The position numbers and the translations under genes were made by a program. The notes beneath the pieces were generated by a model, which saw only the letters and a list, made by a program, of their open reading frames with translations, was not told the origin of the DNA and did no database searches. Shown here piece after piece: positions 24,659 through 32,998 of a DNA stretch of 54,320 bases; the stretch's first letter is position 1; each line of letters opens with the position of its first letter. This DNA comes from UBA6987 sp045616945 (GTDB taxonomy: Bacteria; Bacillota; Clostridia; Lachnospirales; Lachnospiraceae), in contig JAZLHR010000026.1 of assembly GCA_045616945.1 (NCBI GenBank), forward strand, positions 1 through 54,320. Direction: 5' to 3'.

Positions 24659-24688
24659 ATTATACAACGTTTTTCCGCCTGATTGCAA
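24659..24688 (-). promoter_or_regulatory. Promoter of the CoA-transferase-dacF unit
   Basis: TTGCAA (24683-24688) and a perfect TATAAT (24659-24664) on the minus strand are 18 bases apart, about 60 bases before the CoA-transferase start. Confidence 0.7.
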
Positions 24689-24698
24689 TCGTTTTTCC

Positions 24699-24744
24699 CC
24701 CCGGGGATAACAGCCGTCTTCACCCCGGGAGGATAACAGCCGTC
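24699..24744. repeat. Short imperfect direct repeat, period 26
   Basis: Two copies of a CCCCGGG block followed by GGATAACAGCCGTC stand head to tail, the shared 14-mer starting at 24705 and 24731. They lie between the orphan gene stop and the CoA-transferase promoter, immediately upstream of the -35 box. This position would suit an activator or repressor site. Confidence 0.6.
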
Positions 24745-24753
24745 CTATACCGG

Positions 24754-27453
24754 TTAACCGAGGCGCTTCTGACTGTCGCTCTTTTGCCGGACGGAATTGC
24801 TCCTTTTTCTTCCGGCGGCCGCCGCTTCCTCCCCGGAAAGTTCCGGCAGCTGATCCCGCCGCGAAACTTCTTCCCCGCGAATCTTCTCGTTTTTCAGTTC
24901 GTTCCCGGCCTTAACCAGTCCATCGTTCAGAAGGATGATCGACTTGCCGAATGAAGTCGCGGCAGCCATTTTTTCGCGAAGCTGTTCCGGGTTTTCACAC
25001 ATTTTTTCAACGATGGGATCCTTCGCTATCTTCTCCCGTTCATTCCGGAGCGCGGTAATATCCAGGGACTCATCTATGTCCATCTTTTTCTTCATTACCA
25101 TTTTTTCTACAATCAGGCTGTCCAGCGCCGCTTCCCGGATCTCCTCCGCCTTCGCGTTCGGATTTTTCCAGATGCCCAGAGCACGGTCCCTCAGTTCGCT
25201 CAGGGTAAACGTGCTTTTCTGCACGTCCGGCTTCACCTGGGTTTCATCCTTAGAGGAAGCCGCCTGCACGGGCTGAGCCCCCGCGGCCGGCTGCTGCACC
25301 TGGGGTTCGCCCTTGGAGGAAGCCGCCTGCACGGGCTGAGCCTCCGCCGCCGGCTGCTCGGGTTCCATAAGATTTTCGCGGATCGCTTCGGCGCTCATGT
25401 TCCAGTTTCTACGGTACTCTTCCAAAGTGAGCGGGCGGGTTTTCGGAAAGAATTTGTCTCCGATTTCTTTTTCGAGTTTTTCGAATTCGCCTATGTCCAC
25501 CCGCAAAAGGTTGATTTCTTTTTCCGTTTTCAGCTGAAGGAGCTTGCTGAGCATCATTTTTCGGCCGATCTTCCGGAAATTCTCATCATTGCCCGGCTTT
25601 TTCAGAAGCTCCGCAAAACGCTCCGGAGTTTTGGCGTTTTTCCCGTTGATATCCTCTTCGAATTTTGAAAAGCGCTCTGCATATACATCCGTCAGGTCCT
25701 GTACTTTATCTGCCACCGGTGAATACAGCTTCACCATTTCATCGATACCGGCTTCCAGCTGCTCCAGACTTCTTCGGCCGTTTGGCCGGCTCTCTCCGAA
25801 CAGCTTGCGCCAGGGTTCAGTATCGGCATTTGCGAAACGCTTGCGCAGATTATTGATATAGGCCTCACGGATCTCATGGCGGTCCTCCGGAGCCGCTTTG
25901 GATATCATATCCTCTTTTCTGTAGGCGAACTGCGCCGCAAGCGCCCGGAAAAGAGCGTCCCTGTCCTCGCCGCCTTTTAAAAGCAAAAGCCGTTCGATAT
26001 CTCTCGGATCCGGTTTGGCAGGCTTCATGCCGGACTGGCTGAAAAGCGGCTCCAGGTCCTTCTTGCTCGCCATGAGCTTCGGAACCAGCTCAGTCACTTC
26101 CTCTGCAATAGCCAAACGATCCTTTCCGTTCTGTGAATACGGATTCTTTAACCGAATATACCATGAGGCCGCATCGTAAAGTTCCTGGAGGTCGCCTCCT
26201 TTTGCCGCTCTCTCCAAAGCCTCCCGGAATTTTGTAAACTCCTCGGTATCGCCCCACCGCTTTTTTCGTCCGGCAAGCTCCTTCGATAAGGTCATCAATC
26301 TGGCAAGGCGGATATCTTCGGCGCCCTCACGCCGTTTTTCCAGCCACTGCTCCTTCGAAGCGGCTTCCAGATTGGAACCATAGTCAATTGACTCGCCCGC
26401 GTTCGTTGCTGCCGTTGAATATACCGCTGCCGCTCCGTCGTGGTACTGCTGGCTGAGAGTGAGATAATCCGCAACCCGCTGCAGACTTTTATATTGCGGA
26501 TGCGCGGAATGCATTCCGCGCATTCTGGTACTGATCTGATCCAGGACCTCCGTAATTGCCATGACGCTGCTATTCCGAATGAGCTGACCTTCCTCGAAAT
26601 CCACCGCCTTCCCCGTCTCATTTTCGTCCGCGGCGTAATGATGAAGTATGTCCTTCATGGCTTCGTGATAGTTTTGGATCCGTTTCAGTCCTTCGGCAAT
26701 TTCCGCCATCGGGGCGTTTTCGCCATCTGCCCTGGAGTAATCTTCAATAAAAGCTTCCAGTCCTGCCGCCTTCTTCAGTTCTTTTTCGCGGCTGAAAAAA
26801 TGCTGATAGACCCGAATAGAAAGACTGCGCGCCGAATCGGCTAATTTTTCCTGAATCTCACCAGAGCCAGGAAGGCTGTCTGAGACAGGATTCCTGGGCA
26901 TGCTCTGCTCGGAATATTGCTTTATCTGGTCCTTTGCGGTATTCAGGGAATAATTCTCCTGATAATTTTTACGTTCCTTGTCCAGACTCTGTATTTTTTC
27001 CCGGACCCGGTCCATATACGCTTCCTCGGAAGGCTCTTGTTCGTGGTCCAGGTCTCCCCAATATATCGCATTTTCATTGTGCCGGATGAAGTACATTTTG
27101 ATGATCTCGGCCGCATCAGGCATAGAATTTACCGTCGGTCCGAGCAGACTTTCGTTTTCGCCCATTTCCGAAACATTGAGCTTCAGGAAGGCAGGGTGAC
27201 TGCACAGTCTTCCTGCCAGATAATACTTTTTCGCCCAGGCCCCCACACTGGCATCATCTTCCGCCTTGGGGCCGCCAAAAAAGCCATCCAACTGCCCGGC
27301 CAGTTCTTCGCCGTATACGGCATAGATCTTTTTGGCATAATACTCCTTTAAATCGACATCATCACACTCATCGAGCTTCCGAAGCAGGTCATCCAGATAC
27401 GCATACCTCACGGAAAGCTCTTCAATTTCATCACGATATTTGGGATCCGGCAT
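24754..27453 (-). CDS. Large helical protein of unknown function
   Basis: I do not recognise this 899-residue protein. It is strongly charged and helical throughout (rich in Lys, Glu, Arg, Ala, Leu). It has no signal peptide, no membrane segment and no nucleotide-binding or catalytic motif that I can see. Two copies of a 21-residue Pro/Ala/Gln linker (PVQAASSK core) at about residues 700-740 separate a long N-terminal region from a shorter C-terminal helical region that ends in a basic tail. The ATG at 27453 has AGGAG at good spacing, so the frame is used. By eye its DNA is richer in A+T than that of its neighbours, which may point to acquisition. It is a single gene flanked by terminator-like hairpins. 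A scaffold, structural or effector role is possible. None is shown. Confidence 0.75.
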   Translation of the reverse strand: MPDPKYRDEIEELSVRYAYLDDLLRKLDECDDVDLKEYYAKKIYAVYGEELAGQLDGFFGGPKAEDDASVGAWAKKYYLAGRLCSHPAFLKLNVSEMGENESLLGPTVNSMPDAAEIIKMYFIRHNENAIYWGDLDHEQEPSEEAYMDRVREKIQSLDKERKNYQENYSLNTAKDQIKQYSEQSMPRNPVSDSLPGSGEIQEKLADSARSLSIRVYQHFFSREKELKKAAGLEAFIEDYSRADGENAPMAEIAEGLKRIQNYHEAMKDILHHYAADENETGKAVDFEEGQLIRNSSVMAITEVLDQISTRMRGMHSAHPQYKSLQRVADYLTLSQQYHDGAAAVYSTAATNAGESIDYGSNLEAASKEQWLEKRREGAEDIRLARLMTLSKELAGRKKRWGDTEEFTKFREALERAAKGGDLQELYDAASWYIRLKNPYSQNGKDRLAIAEEVTELVPKLMASKKDLEPLFSQSGMKPAKPDPRDIERLLLLKGGEDRDALFRALAAQFAYRKEDMISKAAPEDRHEIREAYINNLRKRFANADTEPWRKLFGESRPNGRRSLEQLEAGIDEMVKLYSPVADKVQDLTDVYAERFSKFEEDINGKNAKTPERFAELLKKPGNDENFRKIGRKMMLSKLLQLKTEKEINLLRVDIGEFEKLEKEIGDKFFPKTRPLTLEEYRRNWNMSAEAIRENLMEPEQPAAEAQPVQAASSKGEPQVQQPAAGAQPVQAASSKDETQVKPDVQKSTFTLSELRDRALGIWKNPNAKAEEIREAALDSLIVEKMVMKKKMDIDESLDITALRNEREKIAKDPIVEKMCENPEQLREKMAAATSFGKSIILLNDGLVKAGNELKNEKIRGEEVSRRDQLPELSGEEAAAAGRKRSNSVRQKSDSQKRLG
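25250..25375 (-). repeat. Two-copy 63-nt coding repeat in the orphan gene
   Basis: The block beginning GAGGAAGCCGCCTGCACG recurs 63 bases later (25253 and 25316). It encodes two 21-residue Pro/Ala/Gln-rich linker units. Confidence 0.8.
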
Positions 27454-27580
27454 TTTTTACTCTCCTAAAATCTTTTATATACAGCGCGGCTGCTCCGATG
27501 AGACGGATTGTCAAAAAAGCCCCGCTAATAAGCCTGTTTTGTCTGATGTATTTCGGGATTTTAATAAGGCAGGCTGCCGC

Positions 27581-27608
27581 ACATCCATGCGGCAGCCTCC
27601 GACTCATA
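27581..27608 (-). terminator. Terminator after the NlpC/P60-like gene
   Basis: A perfect 10-bp stem (27581-27590 with 27599-27608) and 8-base loop are followed on the minus strand by a mixed T-rich stretch. It separates this gene from the 899-residue orphan gene downstream. Confidence 0.65.
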
Positions 27609-27625
27609 AAGGGCCGGAAAAATGA

Positions 27626-28864
27626 TTATATTTCTTTCATTTCGGCCTTTACGCTGAAAGAATACTGGCCCCAGGCATTCTTGGCCACGCTGCGCAGCTT
27701 GTATGCGCCGGCGCTCAGGCCCTCTACCTTCACCAGACCGCTCTTCTTCTGTTCTTCCGTCAGCAGAATGATCCTTTCCACCTTTCCGTTTGCGTCACGC
27801 ACTTCCAGGTCGACCTTCTCCTGGCCTTCGCCGGCATCCAGCTTCACCGTCAGGATATCGCCTTCCTGCTCCGGAATGATATCGTACGCAGCCACATAGA
27901 AATGCAGCGCGCGGCTCTTCTTGTTGCCCTTCTTGCAGTAAGCGGTATAGTATCCTCTTTCGCCCGCACGGAAGGTGTAGACCTGCGGTCCGAATATGGT
28001 CTGACGGTAAACCTCTTTGCCCTCACCGTTCACGATGACCAGGCTGTCCCAGCCGGCTTCCATCACATTCAGTTCCACATTGTCGCCGCGCTTGTAGTTG
28101 GCTTCATCGCCGTAATCCAGCAGCACGGTAGGATTCGGGACATACGGTGCGACCTTCGGGTCGCCGCTCACATGCACGAAGCGGGACGGGGTATAGGTCA
28201 CTTCCTCAAAATTCTTACGGCGGTAGATATTGTACCCCTGCGGGATCCAGGTCTTTTCAAAAGCCTTCGCGGGGAATTCCGTCACGGCTACCAGGGGCAG
28301 GATGCTTTCGGATACGGTCACGGCCACGACCTTGCCGGTCTCGTCACGCTTGATGGCAGTGATCATCACCACATGCGCCGCCTTATGGGAACACATGGAA
28401 TCGCCCAGCTGCACATCCTGTGCGGAGGTCAGTGGGATATATTCCATATCGGGGTAGGCATCCCACAGGGCCGTAGGACGGCGCTGCGGCAGCTGCAGGC
28501 AGTAGCTGGCATAGCCGGAGCAGACGATACCGAACCAGGAGCTCATACGGGGGCCCTTACCGGTCAGGTCACGGGTGTACAGCACGCTCTTCGGATTGGC
28601 AAGCGCCGAGAAAAAGGTAGGCAGGAACAGATCGGTACCGATATATTTTTCTTCAAAACGGGCGGAGGAATAAGGCAGACCCTTTTCCGGACGCCAGGCA
28701 GGGAAATGCCCCGGAACGATCTTTTCGGGGATATTGCATACATCGCAGGAAACCGTCTTGGGCATGGCCTTAATCGGCATCCACTCTACATTGGCATACT
28801 CTTCCGCACGCTTCAGGACATTCGCAACGCCCTGGCTCTTCGGCTGATCATACGTATATTTCAT
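27626..28864 (-). CDS. Putative NlpC/P60-like cysteine hydrolase with C-terminal beta domains
   Basis: A 412-residue protein. The region around residues 60-190 has the layout of an NlpC/P60 or papain-like fold: GLPYSS, then GIVCSGYASY (candidate nucleophile Cys115), then DVQLGDS followed by AAHVVMI (candidate His164). The C-terminal half is beta-rich and looks like two immunoglobulin-like modules (PTVLLDYGDEANYKRGDNVEL; then YDIIPEQEGDILTVKLDAGE). There is no signal peptide, which is unusual for a wall hydrolase, so a cytoplasmic substrate or non-classical export is possible. The ATG at 28864 is 9 bases from GGAGG. An ATG at 28870 is too close. Confidence in the fold is moderate. Confidence 0.6.
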   Translation of the reverse strand: MKYTYDQPKSQGVANVLKRAEEYANVEWMPIKAMPKTVSCDVCNIPEKIVPGHFPAWRPEKGLPYSSARFEEKYIGTDLFLPTFFSALANPKSVLYTRDLTGKGPRMSSWFGIVCSGYASYCLQLPQRRPTALWDAYPDMEYIPLTSAQDVQLGDSMCSHKAAHVVMITAIKRDETGKVVAVTVSESILPLVAVTEFPAKAFEKTWIPQGYNIYRRKNFEEVTYTPSRFVHVSGDPKVAPYVPNPTVLLDYGDEANYKRGDNVELNVMEAGWDSLVIVNGEGKEVYRQTIFGPQVYTFRAGERGYYTAYCKKGNKKSRALHFYVAAYDIIPEQEGDILTVKLDAGEGQEKVDLEVRDANGKVERIILLTEEQKKSGLVKVEGLSAGAYKLRSVAKNAWGQYSFSVKAEMKEI

Positions 28865-28915
28865 ATTCATCGACCTCCCCGCGGCAGGCCTGCTTTTCCG
28901 GCAGCCGCTGAGCCT

Positions 28916-28944
28916 ACTATAACAGAGAACGCCCGGAAATACAA
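28916..28944 (-). promoter_or_regulatory. Promoter of the NlpC/P60-like gene
   Basis: On the minus strand TTGTAT (28939-28944) and TATAGT (28916-28921) are 17 bases apart, divergent from the DUF1576 promoter. Confidence 0.6.
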
Positions 28945-28950
28945 TCCGCA

Positions 28951-28979
28951 TTGACAAAGTAATCCGCAGGGGTTTTAAT
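28951..28979 (+). promoter_or_regulatory. Promoter of the DUF1576-ACP operon
   Basis: A perfect TTGACA (28951-28956) and TTTAAT (28974-28979) are 17 bases apart on the plus strand, about 45 bases before the start codon. Confidence 0.7.
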
Positions 28980-29025
28980 AGCTTCAGCCCGAATGCGGGC
29001 ACTTCAGCAAACGGAGGTCTCCGGC

Positions 29026-30423
29026 ATGCCCAACAATCAAAAGGATCCTGTCCGGGATCGGCTGCGGAACGAGCGGATGCTCATGGACTACACCTGGCTG
29101 TGGTCTCTGGCGCTGCTTGCCGCCGTGATCCCGGCCTGTCTGTATTCCGGCGAAGGCACGGATATATTCTCGAATTTCAGATATTTGCTGTTTTCTCCCG
29201 CACAGCTGACCCCGGACTATTTTGATGTCGGCAGTCTGGGAGCGTCGCTGCTCAATGCCGGGCTGTGCGGCCTTTCGGTCGATCTGGTGCTGCTCCTTTC
29301 CCGGGTCCGCTTCAGCTCCACCCTGCTGGCAGGATATTATCTGATCATCGCGCATTGCTTTTACGGGCTGAATATCCTCAACATGTGGCTTCCCCTGCTG
29401 GCGGTGCTGCTTTATACCAAGCTGCGGAAGGTCTCCCTGCAGGACACCCTGCATATCGCACTGTTTTCCACCTCATTAGGCCCGTTTATCACCTTTTTTC
29501 TGTTCTACTACGGCAGAGATGTCTCCGCCGGGCCGCAGTTCACCCCCGGCGGGCTCCTGCTGGCCATTCTTTTCAGTCTGACTGCCGCCTTCCTGATCCC
29601 CGCGCTGCTGCCGGGCACCACACGCATGCACCGCGGCTTCAATCTGTATAAAGCGGGGCTGGCCATCGGTCTGTTCGGGATATTTGCCTACGCGTTTTTC
29701 TATAAAATGCTCGGGGTGGCTGCCGCGCCGGGTCAGCGGCGCAGCAATCCGCTCTACGCGTCGGCCGGCTGTTCCTACGGGCTGTTCATGAACGTCTTTT
29801 TCCTGTGCGTGTTTCTGCTCACGATCCTGCTCGGCTGGCTGAAAAACGGAAAAAGCTTCCGCGGCTACCGAAAGCTCTGGCGCTGCGACAGCTGGCAGGA
29901 CGATTTCCCCGCAAAATTCGGCACGCCGCTCACCTGGATCAATATCGGCCTGTACGGGCTCTGCGTGCTTCTGTACCTGGATCTGACACTGCTTCTGACA
30001 GAGGGCGTCGGCTTTACCGGCCCGGTCAGCGGAGCCGTCATTGCCGCCATCACCTTTTCCGCTGCCGGGCAGACCGTGCGCAACGTATGGCCCGTGACGC
30101 TCGGCTACATACTGCTCTACGGTGTGGTTCGGCTCATCTGTCTCTGCACGGGGCTGCCCGTCAGCTGGAGCCTGTCCCTCCAGCCCTACATCAACGGTAT
30201 CGCCTTTGCCACGGGGCTCTGTCCCTTTACCGGACGCTACGGCATGAAGTACGGCATCATTGCCGGTGTTCTGGATGCGATCCTCTGTACCTCCACCGCC
30301 GCCATGCACGGCGGATTCATGCTGTATAACGGCGGCCTGACGGCCGGTCTCACCGCGCTCCTCCTGCTGCCGGTGCTGGATTTCTATAAGGTCCCCGAGC
30401 GGGAATATGTCGAAGGAGAATGA
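29026..30423 (+). CDS. DUF1576-family polytopic membrane protein
   Basis: A 465-residue integral membrane protein with a short basic N-terminus and roughly ten or more hydrophobic segments. Gly-rich loops such as GSLGASLLNAGLCG and MHGGFMLYNGGLTAGL, plus NAGL and YNGGL repeats in the two halves, suggest an internally repeated transporter-like fold. The overall pattern matches the DUF1576 family, whose function is not established. The ATG at 29026 follows GGAGG by 8 bases. Its stop overlaps a possible start of the acyl-carrier-like gene, so the two are made together. Confidence 0.78.
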   Translation: MPNNQKDPVRDRLRNERMLMDYTWLWSLALLAAVIPACLYSGEGTDIFSNFRYLLFSPAQLTPDYFDVGSLGASLLNAGLCGLSVDLVLLLSRVRFSSTLLAGYYLIIAHCFYGLNILNMWLPLLAVLLYTKLRKVSLQDTLHIALFSTSLGPFITFFLFYYGRDVSAGPQFTPGGLLLAILFSLTAAFLIPALLPGTTRMHRGFNLYKAGLAIGLFGIFAYAFFYKMLGVAAAPGQRRSNPLYASAGCSYGLFMNVFFLCVFLLTILLGWLKNGKSFRGYRKLWRCDSWQDDFPAKFGTPLTWINIGLYGLCVLLYLDLTLLLTEGVGFTGPVSGAVIAAITFSAAGQTVRNVWPVTLGYILLYGVVRLICLCTGLPVSWSLSLQPYINGIAFATGLCPFTGRYGMKYGIIAGVLDAILCTSTAAMHGGFMLYNGGLTAGLTALLLLPVLDFYKVPEREYVEGE

Positions 30424-30428
30424 CTGTC

Positions 30429-30665
30429 ATGACAGGATACGAAGCCCGGGAGCTGGTAAAAAAGCGCATTCTGGAGCGGGTAAAGATCGCTCCGGAAACA
30501 TTTCGCTTCGATATGTCCCTGCAGAACGACCTCGCGCTGGAATCCTTCCTGCTGGTAGATCTGGTCTGCCGGCTGGAGGAAGATTTCGGCACGGATATCT
30601 CCCCGGAAGTCATTCCGTACCTTTTCACGCCCGAGGATCTGGCGGACCTTGCCGCAGCGAAATGA
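30429..30665 (+). CDS. Acyl carrier protein-like protein
   Basis: A 78-residue acidic, helical carrier protein. The segment LALESFLLVDLVCRLEEDFG aligns with the ACP prosthetic-group helix, with ESF in place of the common DSL, so the serine that takes 4'-phosphopantetheine is kept. A second helix (FTPEDLADLAA) has the usual ACP ending. The ATG at 30429 is 10 bases from AAGGAG. An ATG at 30420 overlaps the DUF1576 stop as ATGA but sits only 1 base from the Shine-Dalgarno. No fatty acid or polyketide enzyme is nearby, so it serves a special, unknown pathway. Confidence 0.82.
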   Translation: MTGYEARELVKKRILERVKIAPETFRFDMSLQNDLALESFLLVDLVCRLEEDFGTDISPEVIPYLFTPEDLADLAAAK

Positions 30666-30668
30666 CCG

Positions 30669-30716
30669 AAAAGATCCCCCTCTGCCGGGTTTCGGCAAAG
30701 GGGGATCTTTCTATTT
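30669..30716 (+). terminator. Terminator between convergent ACP and GH4 genes
   Basis: A long stem (about 30670-30686 with 30694-30710, one mismatch) is followed by T-rich sequence on the plus strand. It can serve both converging transcripts. Confidence 0.8.
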
Positions 30717-30727
30717 CCCGCGGAATA

Positions 30728-32047
30728 TCAATGGAACTTGGGAAGCCAATCACCGTGGGCGTCTATCAGTTCATCGACCATCTTCTTGATGGTGTCGATA
30801 TCCAGCTCGCTGCCGGTATGCGGATCCAGCATCGCGGCCTGGTAGATATGCTCCTTCCTGCCGGTATGGGCGGCTTCGATGGTCAGCAGCTGCACGTTGA
30901 TATTGGTCATGTTCATGGCGGCGCACTGCACGGGCAGCGGGCCGACATGGCAGGGGTGTACGCCGCTGCCGTTCACCAGACAGGGCACCTCTACGCAGGC
31001 TTCCGCGGGCAGGTTGGTGATCAGATGATCGCTGTTCAGCACATTGCCGCCGATCTGATAAGGGGTATTCGTGACGACGGATTCCATGATATGGGAAGCA
31101 TATTCGATGGAACGCTTATGTTCCTTCACGCCCGCCTCCGTCATGTTGGCAAAATCCCTCTTCCACTTCTCGATCTGTTCAATGCACCGACGGGGATATT
31201 CATCCAGCGGAATGTTATATTTGCCGACCAGTTCCGGGTACTTGCTCTTGATGTAGAACATATTGTATTCCGCATTATGCTCGCTGGATTCGGTACAGTA
31301 ATAGCCGAAGTTGCGGATATAGTCGAAGCGGACCTTATCCAGGAAATCCGGATCGGCGATCTTGGCGTCCACGCGGGCCTTGATCTCCGGATAGAGGTCG
31401 TTGCCGTCCTTGTCCGCGATCTTCAGCAGCCAGGCCATGTGGTTGATGCCGGCGATGAGCTCCTTGCGGCCCTCCAGCTTATCTTCCATGCCCAGTGCTT
31501 CGAGCAGCTTTTTGGAGCAGACCTGCACGCTGTGGCACAGACCGACGGTCCTCACGCCGGTATAGCGCTGCATATAGCCCGAAAGCATCGCCATCGGGTT
31601 GGTATAGTTGAGAAGCAGTGCGTCGGGGCAGACTTCTTCCATGTCGCGGGCAAAAGCCTCCATGACGGGGATGGTACGCAGCGCGCGCATGATCCCGCCG
31701 ATACCCAGCGTATCCGCGATCGTCTGACGGAGACCGTATTTCTTCGGTATTTCAAAGTCGGTGATGGTGCAGGGGTCGTATCCGCCGACCTGGATGGCAT
31801 TGACGACAAAATCCGCACCGCGCAGAGCCGCCTTGCGGTTTTCCTCGCCCACATAGCACTCGATAGTGCCGCAGCCGCCCTTCGCCTTCCGGATGGCCTC
31901 CAGAATCACCTTGCTCTCATGCATGCGTTCCGCATTGATATCGTACAGGGCAAAGGTGGAATCGCGCAGTGCTTCCGTACACATGCTGTCGCCGATGACC
32001 TTGCGGGCAAATACCGTGCTTCCGGCGCCCATAAATGTAATCTTCAT
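30728..32047 (-). CDS. Glycoside hydrolase family 4 (alpha-galactosidase/glucosidase/galacturonidase type)
   Basis: A 439-residue GH4 enzyme. It has the NAD-binding start MKITFMGAGSTVFA, LYDIN, DFVVNAIQVGGYDP, LLNYTNPM, the metal-ligand Cys in GLCHSVQVC and the metal-ligand His in GINHMAW. GH4 enzymes use NAD, Mn2+ and an oxidation-elimination mechanism on glycosides, in the cytoplasm. The long form with GLCHSVQ fits the alpha-galactosidase/LplD branch, but exact specificity is not clear. It starts with AGGAGG upstream and diverges from the AraC gene, its likely regulator. Confidence 0.93.
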   Translation of the reverse strand: MKITFMGAGSTVFARKVIGDSMCTEALRDSTFALYDINAERMHESKVILEAIRKAKGGCGTIECYVGEENRKAALRGADFVVNAIQVGGYDPCTITDFEIPKKYGLRQTIADTLGIGGIMRALRTIPVMEAFARDMEEVCPDALLLNYTNPMAMLSGYMQRYTGVRTVGLCHSVQVCSKKLLEALGMEDKLEGRKELIAGINHMAWLLKIADKDGNDLYPEIKARVDAKIADPDFLDKVRFDYIRNFGYYCTESSEHNAEYNMFYIKSKYPELVGKYNIPLDEYPRRCIEQIEKWKRDFANMTEAGVKEHKRSIEYASHIMESVVTNTPYQIGGNVLNSDHLITNLPAEACVEVPCLVNGSGVHPCHVGPLPVQCAAMNMTNINVQLLTIEAAHTGRKEHIYQAAMLDPHTGSELDIDTIKKMVDELIDAHGDWLPKFH

Positions 32048-32148
32048 ACTGTCTGCCTCCTGAAAATAACTTTCCGCCGCAGGATCTGCGGTGTCATTCC
32101 GATATCTTCCGATACATGCATCATATCATCTATTTCCCGGCAAAGACA

Positions 32149-32178
32149 TTGCTTTTTGTTGTGAAAACTTGTTATAAT
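32149..32178 (+). promoter_or_regulatory. Promoter of the AraC-type regulator
   Basis: TTGCTT (32149-32154) and a perfect TATAAT (32173-32178) are 18 bases apart. Confidence 0.65.
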
Positions 32179-32204
32179 GTTGGGTACACGGGAGGTGAGT
32201 CACC

Positions 32205-32954
32205 ATGATGCACTGGGAAATGGTCGTAAATGAACATCTGCCCGGCCTGAATCCGGTCCAGTTCGGCTGGGAAGAATGTGAGCCGGGTCACGATTTCGGG
32301 CCGGCCGTCCGCACACACTGGCTGCTGCACTATATCGTCTCCGGCCGGGGCATTTTCCAAAAGGACGGGCAGACCCATGTGCTTCGGCCCGGGCAGATTT
32401 TTGTGATCCCTCCGTATAAGGAGACCTATTACCGGGCTGACAGCGAGCAGCCCTGGCATTATATCTGGATCGGCTTCACCGCCTCGGCTCCCCTGCCGGA
32501 GGCCCTGCAGCAGCCGGTGCTGGAGCTGCCGGGCGCCGGAGATATTTTTGAGGAATTCATGCGCTGTTCGGAACGCGAACAGGGCCGCAGCGCGTATCTG
32601 TCCGGCTGCCTGTGGAAGCTTATGAGCCTGATCCCGCGGGAAAAGCCGGAAGCCGACTACATAGAGAAGGCCCTGAGCTTCATGCACGCGGAATATATGC
32701 ACGGGATCAGCGTACAGGATATCGCCGACAGGCTGCACCTGAACCGGAGCTATTTTTATTCGCTCTTCCGGCAGCACACCGGGCAGTCCCCCTGCGAATA
32801 TCTGATCCGGCTCCGCCTCGAAAAAGCGGCGGAGCTGATGAAGGTCTACGGGGAATCCGCCTCCACGGCCGCCGCGTCCGTGGGATATTCCGATGCCAGC
32901 CAGTTTTCGCGCAGCTTCAAAAAGCACTTCGGAAAAGCGCCCCGGAATTATTAA
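32205..32954 (+). CDS. AraC-family transcriptional regulator with cupin sensor
   Basis: A 249-residue regulator. The N-terminal cupin-like ligand domain contains HWLLHYIVSGRGIFQKDG and RPGQIFVIPP, typical of sugar-sensing AraC proteins. The C-terminal domain has two HTH motifs: ISVQDIADRLHLNRSYFYSLFRQHTGQSPCEYL and the second helix pair ending VGYSDASQFSRSFKKHFGKAP. GGAGGTGA precedes the ATG. It diverges from the GH4 gene, which it probably activates in response to the glycoside or a sugar product. The MBOAT gene follows after 44 bases and may be co-transcribed. Confidence 0.93.
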   Translation: MMHWEMVVNEHLPGLNPVQFGWEECEPGHDFGPAVRTHWLLHYIVSGRGIFQKDGQTHVLRPGQIFVIPPYKETYYRADSEQPWHYIWIGFTASAPLPEALQQPVLELPGAGDIFEEFMRCSEREQGRSAYLSGCLWKLMSLIPREKPEADYIEKALSFMHAEYMHGISVQDIADRLHLNRSYFYSLFRQHTGQSPCEYLIRLRLEKAAELMKVYGESASTAAASVGYSDASQFSRSFKKHFGKAPRNY

Positions 32955-32998
32955 AAGAATGAACGGTCCCGTTTTTCCGTTTCCAAAGAGGTAGTTGC

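Noticed and set aside
24699..24744. CRISPR-like repeat
   Set aside because: Only two short copies with a 26-base period, no spacers of regular size and no cas genes.
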